Source: Elainella saxicola E1
Lineage (GTDB): Bacteria > Cyanobacteriota > Cyanobacteriia > Elainellales > Elainellaceae
Assembly: GCA_002796835.1 (NCBI GenBank)
Contig: LUGL01000076.1
Span: 5,675-61,937, forward strand
Length of the DNA: 56,263 nt
Direction of reading: 5' to 3'
This document shows, one piece after another, positions 53,225-56,263 of this stretch. Position numbers and translations under genes: made by a program. The notes under the pieces are model-generated. The model searched no databases and was not told the DNA's origin. It saw only the letters and a program-made list of their open reading frames with translations. Position 1 is the stretch's first letter. Each line of letters starts with the position of its first letter.

Positions 53225-53601
53225 ATGTCTGATCCACTTGATTCTGTGTTCGAGATGGAAAGTTCTGGATTGGACCCACTTTGTTATATGTCAGGCCCGG
53301 TTAATTCTGGGTTGAAAGTAGATAATCTTATATCTGACCCATTTAATTTTATGTTTGACTGATTTGCTTTTGGGTCAGACTCAGTTGATTCTGGGTGGAG
53401 ATTGGACGATCTGATGTCAGATTCAGTTCATTCTATGTTTGACTTAGTTGATTCTGGATTGAGATTAGATGATTGTCTGCTTGACCTCTTAATTAAGCAG
53501 GCTCTGATGCAGGCCGAGACCGGAGCCATTTTTGTTGCTCCTTCAGACAGGATAGATGGTCGGATCAGCGCGATTCATCAGGGGCTAGATGCTGCCGGAT
53601 A
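53225..53601 (+). pseudogene. Acidic Ser/Asp repeat ORF interrupted by a stop codon
   Basis: From ATG 53225 the frame reads MSDPLDSVFEMESSGLDPL, goes on through VNSGLKVDNLISDPFNFMFD, meets TGA at 53360-53362, then continues in the same frame with SDSVDSGWRLDDLMSDSV, HSMFDLVDSGLRLDD and a non-repeat tail to TAG at 53599-53601. Variants of SD-P/S-V-x-S-M-F-D and DSGLRLDDL alternate on both sides of the stop. A repeat protein broken by one nonsense mutation explains this best; a regulated stop or pure DNA repeat are alternatives. No strong ribosome site is seen. Confidence 0.4.
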
Positions 53602-53695
53602 GAGGAAAGGAGGAGTGGGCAGGCAGTAGCGCGTTTTTTAGTATTTCTGTTGAATAGGGTTGGAATAATCAGTGGGAATTAGACTCGATCGTAAA

Positions 53696-53863
53696 ATATT
53701 GCCTCGGCAACTTTAGAGAGTGCAGAGAAAGAAGTTCGGTTATCGGCGTTACTGCTTCTATGGCCCCCAAACCCCCAACTCTGGGGGCTTTGAGAATTAC
53801 TTTCCGATTCCCCCCAGAATTGGGGGGTTAGGGGGGCATTCCTTTCAATTACCGAGGCAATAT
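53696..53863. mobile_element. MITE-like inverted element containing the C-run/G-run repeat, copy 2
   Basis: ATATTGCCTCGG at 53696-53707 is perfectly complementary to CCGAGGCAATAT at 53852-53863, and 15 of 17 positions match if extended inwards. The 168-bp interval holds the palindromic core GCCCCCAAACCCCC ... GGGGGGTTAGGGGGGC at 53763-53837. No transposase and no clear target duplication are seen, so it may also be a static structured repeat. Confidence 0.45.
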
Positions 53864-53954
53864 CTCTGAAGAAAGAGCGATCGCAATATCTTTTGCACAA
53901 AAGTGCATGTACTAGCAGGACGGGCGGGACGCTCATCCCACAAGAATTGTAGCT

Positions 53955-54188
53955 TTATCGTTCGAGCACGGTCATATACTTGCCGACGGCAAAGGGAGCT
54001 GGAACGATCGGCGTAAATTTGACTCGGTCATTCGCAATGCGTTTGACGTAAAATTCGTTGATCGTGTGCAATACCTGTTCGCGGGTGCCGATAATCCAGA
54101 TTTGGGTTTTGTCGCCCTGATCTTTGTTGCCCGAAAAATCTGTAGACGAAACGGGCAGCAGTTCGTTGAACTCTGTAGTCATATTCAT
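53955..54188 (-). CDS. Small conserved cyanobacterial protein
   Basis: A 77-residue protein with TQIWIIGTREQVLHTINEFYVKRIAN and a Pro-rich end (FTPIVPAPFAVGKYMTVLER). The beta-alpha-beta pattern and length fit a small cyanobacterial family without assigned function; a relation to the CpcD/ferredoxin-NADP reductase linker fold is possible but unproven. It stands alone between repeats and the integrase gene. Confidence 0.6.
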   Translation of the reverse strand: MNMTTEFNELLPVSSTDFSGNKDQGDKTQIWIIGTREQVLHTINEFYVKRIANDRVKFTPIVPAPFAVGKYMTVLER

Positions 54189-54550
54189 TGCCTCGCTAAT
54201 CGTTGAGCTGAGAAGAAAAGCTCAAGGCATTGGCTCCCCATACCACTTTTTCAGCATTAGCGAGGCGTTGATCGATTATCATGATCAACAACCTGTGCCC
54301 TCTGCCACTATCAGGGGGTGTAGGCTAGCTGGTTAGGAGTGTTACGACCACTCTTAATCAGCGACCAAGCCTTAAGCTTGTCTACTGGTTATTCTTTTGG
54401 AAAACCAGCATTTATTAGAATAGAGTAAAGTTCGATCGCACACAAGCGTAAGTAAGGGTTTGTCAATATTTTGTGAGAATCGATCGGATTTTGGATTTTG
54501 GATTTTGGATTTTAGAGGGGTGGCTGTGTGATCGAAACCGGCCTTCTACC
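54189..54550. other. Intergenic region with a 7-bp tandem repeat
   Basis: A 362-bp region without a gene. GGATTTT is repeated four times without a break at 54486-54513, directly after the integrase 3' end. Nothing else is convincing. Confidence 0.55.
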
Positions 54551-55516
54551 TTATCGATCCAATGGACTGCGCACGCCTTTGCCGCCTCGATTGAGCACAT
54601 GGGTGTATATCATTGTGGTCTTTACGTCTTTGTGCCCCAGGAGTTCCTGAACGGTGCGAATGTCGTAGCCAGCTTCTAACAAATGGGTGGCAAAACTGTG
54701 GCGAAACGTATGGCAGCCGACCCGTTTGTCAATTTTGGCCGCACGAACAGCTTGCTTGAGGGCTTTTTGCAAGCCGCTTTCATGCAAATGATGCCGACGG
54801 ATGATCCCACTGCGCGGATCCTTCGAGATACGGTCACTGGGGAACACGTACTGCCAGATCCAATCTCGGTTTGCGTTAGGATATTTTCGCTCTAGTGCAA
54901 ACGGCAAATACACAGAGCCATACCCTTTGCCCAGGTCCTGCTGATGTATCCGCTTAACTAGCTGTAAATGATTTTGCAGGGGTTCAACCAGGCAGGTCGG
55001 TAACATCGTCACTCGACTTTCTTGGCCTTTTGTATCCCTTAGAACTAATTGCTGCTGAGCGAAATCGAGATCTTTGATGCGGAGATAAAATGCTTCTCTC
55101 AGACGTAGGCCACTCCCATAAAGCAATTGAATGATGATTTGGTAAACGCCCTGCATTTGGGCAATGATTGCCAATGCCTCAGATCGCGATAAAACAGTTG
55201 GCAAATAGCGCGATCGCTTGGCTCGGATGGCTGTGATGTCGTTACCCAAGTCCTGTTTGAGCACATAACGGTAGAGAAACAGAATGGCGCTAAACGCCTG
55301 GTTTTGAGTCGAAGCTGAGACTTTTTCTACAACTGCTAAGTGGGTTAGGAAAGCTTCTACCTCATCGGCTGCCATTTCGATTGGATGGCGCTTGTTGTGA
55401 AATAAAATGAATCGGCGGATCCAATAGACATAACTTTGCTCAGTGCGGTAAGAGTAGTGTTTGAGGCGCACCGTATCCCGAACTTGGTCAAGCAGTTTTC
55501 TAGGCTTTTCTTCCAT
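54551..55516 (-). CDS. Integron-type tyrosine recombinase (IntI-like)
   Basis: A 321-residue site-specific recombinase. The N-terminal SAM-like domain has [18 protein letters not shown]. The catalytic Arg is in [14 protein letters not shown], the HxxR in [19 protein letters not shown], the late His in [15 protein letters not shown] and the nucleophile Tyr in the same segment. The segment between them, [17 protein letters not shown], is the extra IntI-specific patch that separates integron integrases from XerCD. It stands at the head of the accessory end of the window; no attC array is seen within the 750 bp available upstream. Confidence 0.88.
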   Translation of the reverse strand: MEEKPRKLLDQVRDTVRLKHYSYRTEQSYVYWIRRFILFHNKRHPIEMAADEVEAFLTHLAVVEKVSASTQNQAFSAILFLYRYVLKQDLGNDITAIRAKRSRYLPTVLSRSEALAIIAQMQGVYQIIIQLLYGSGLRLREAFYLRIKDLDFAQQQLVLRDTKGQESRVTMLPTCLVEPLQNHLQLVKRIHQQDLGKGYGSVYLPFALERKYPNANRDWIWQYVFPSDRISKDPRSGIIRRHHLHESGLQKALKQAVRAAKIDKRVGCHTFRHSFATHLLEAGYDIRTVQELLGHKDVKTTMIYTHVLNRGGKGVRSPLDR

Positions 55517-55584
55517 AGATCTTTAGATCTTTTGTACTACTTATACTGTTTTTATACATAACATACTTAGATCAAAAATGGAAG

Positions 55585-55750
55585 ATATGTAGAAAATTTC
55601 AGTCTAATCACCTTGATTCGGCGTAATATACTGAAAAGTTTCGGTCTAATCCACCGATTGGGTTAGATATATGGAAAAGTTTCAGCATATCTCCCCTGCT
55701 GGGGGTGGTTATACTGAATTTTTCTCTCTAATTAATAGTTGTGCTGCTTA
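55585..55750. repeat. Four direct repeats of about 41 bp upstream of the integrase
   Basis: Units start at 55585, 55626, 55667 and about 55709. Each begins with a variant of TATACTGAAAAGTTTC followed by GTCTAAT and a shorter variable, partly palindromic part. Unit 2 is closest to consensus and unit 4 most degenerate. The array occupies the place where attI and the integrase promoter are expected. Iteron-like binding sites for the integrase or a regulator are plausible. Confidence 0.6.
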
Positions 55751-55877
55751 GGGTATCGGGGAGGACAATTCCTGGAGATTATTTGTAGGATAGTGGTTTG
55801 CAATTGGTGCTGAAGCCAGCAAGGTTTGTTTGGTGGTAGAGCAACCTGCAAACAAGCGCATTTGGACAAATTAAATC

Positions 55878-56263
55878 ATGAATAGAACAATCAACCCTGA
55901 AATCGTGGTTGCCTATGTCCAATGTCCACGCAAGGCTTATTTACTTTTACACTCCGATGAGGTAGGTAAAGTCAGCGAGTATATTGCTATTCTTGAGCGC
56001 CAGAAGTCTGTCAACCACAATGAATACGTGGGAAACTTAACGCAGCAACATTCTGATATACAGCCTTACAGCGATAGAAATTTGAGAAACGGTAGTAGTG
56101 TCCTGATTGATAGCAAACTGGAAGGCAAAGGGTGTGAAGCAGCCTGCGGTATTCTGACAAAAGTATCATCACCTTCATCGCTAGGTGAACACAGTTATGA
56201 GCCAACAATTGTTGTCGGGACACACCAGATCAACGGTGATCAGAAGTTAGAATTAATCTTTAT
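55878..56263 (+). CDS. TM0106-family RecB-like nuclease (5' end)
   Basis: ATG 55878 opens a frame of 128 codons that runs off the window. It reads MNRTINPEIVVAYVQCPRKA, YLLLHSDEVG, EYIAILERQKSVNH, DIQPYSDRNLRNGS and SYEPTIVVGTHQINGDQKLE. This matches the start of TM0106-type RecB-like nucleases (Cas4-related), where the Cys of CPRK belongs to an iron-sulphur cluster in relatives. The full protein usually continues with a PD-(D/E)XK core and sometimes a helicase domain, which cannot be seen here. It is divergent from the integrase and may be cargo of the same accessory region. Confidence 0.65.
   Translation, partial: MNRTINPEIVVAYVQCPRKAYLLLHSDEVGKVSEYIAILERQKSVNHNEYVGNLTQQHSDIQPYSDRNLRNGSSVLIDSKLEGKGCEAACGILTKVSSPSSLGEHSYEPTIVVGTHQINGDQKLELIF

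Noticed and set aside
55585-55750. CRISPR array reading of the 41-bp repeats
   Set aside because: Only four units, repeats diverge strongly, spacers are about 18 bp and partly palindromic, and no cas gene other than a distantly Cas4-related nuclease start is near.
56011-56223. Minus-strand ORF at the right edge
   Set aside because: Antisense to the TM0106-like frame, which has clear family sequence and a start codon in context.
1-56263. tRNA or rRNA genes
   Set aside because: I scanned the intergenic gaps by eye for cloverleaf-like patterns and conserved rRNA segments and saw none; a tRNAscan-SE run would be decisive.

Overview
The window is chromosomal DNA of a cyanobacterium. The evidence is a photosynthetic gene set: ycf3 (photosystem I assembly), chlP (geranylgeranyl reductase), a long flavodiiron protein with a C-terminal flavin reductase domain, and the clock-output regulator rpaA. 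The HIP1 octamer GCGATCGC and its GATCG core also recur throughout. The mix of genes and many small dispersed palindromes suggests a Leptolyngbya- or Oculatella-like lineage, but the genus is inference. I found no rRNA, tRNA, CRISPR array or complete insertion sequence.

Layout. 1-5 kb: the tail of a Mo-nitrogenase C-terminal-domain protein, a zinc alcohol dehydrogenase, a TrkA-type NAD-binding protein, a stand-alone DUF4347 protein and a CPA1 Na+/H+ antiporter. 5-10.2 kb: cobB/cbiA divergent from galE, then ftsZ and ftsQ. 10.5-15 kb: a GH8 glycosidase, then a leftward group of patatin, TPR protein and PPC-domain protein. 15-18.6 kb: yebC, era and dnaN; the era-dnaN gap carries a cluster of DnaA-box-like nonamers and is a good oriC candidate. 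19-23.6 kb: a coiled-coil protein, a PD-(D/E)XK-like protein, gatC, ycf3, a degenerate GAF histidine kinase and a gamma-glutamylcyclotransferase-like protein. 23.9-30.3 kb: a GH116 glucosylceramidase-like enzyme, an LRAT domain joined to a PspA/IM30-like coiled coil, UspA, a small protein, an orphan efflux adaptor lipoprotein and a small membrane protein. 30.4-33.4 kb: a flavodiiron protein divergent from rpaA. 33.4-37.7 kb: a four-gene sugar ABC transporter. 38.4-40.0 kb: three tandem genes for small secreted Tyr/Arg/Pro/Cys-rich repeat proteins with duplicated flanking RNA-like elements. 40-53 kb: gpsA, M3 peptidase, folB, a NurA-domain protein, a membrane patatin, chlP, a two-TM protein and conserved hypotheticals. 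53-56.3 kb: a repeat-rich accessory end with a decayed acidic repeat ORF, a MITE-like inverted element, an integron-type integrase with about four 41-bp repeats upstream of it, and the start of a TM0106-type RecB-like nuclease gene.

How genes work together. ftsQ and ftsZ act in division; yebC, era, dnaN and the putative origin form a replication/translation core. The ABC genes form one leftward operon of binding protein, permease, permease and ATPase, with an ATGA overlap between the permeases. Lipid- and membrane-directed functions recur (two patatins, GH116, LRAT-PspA, gpsA, chlP), but they are scattered and I see no single pathway.

The candidates most likely to be new biology are the three-paralogue secreted repeat family with its duplicated 5' element and terminator (38.2-40.1 kb), the LRAT-PspA fusion (26.4-27.2 kb), and the 41-bp repeat array upstream of the integron-type integrase (55.58-55.75 kb).
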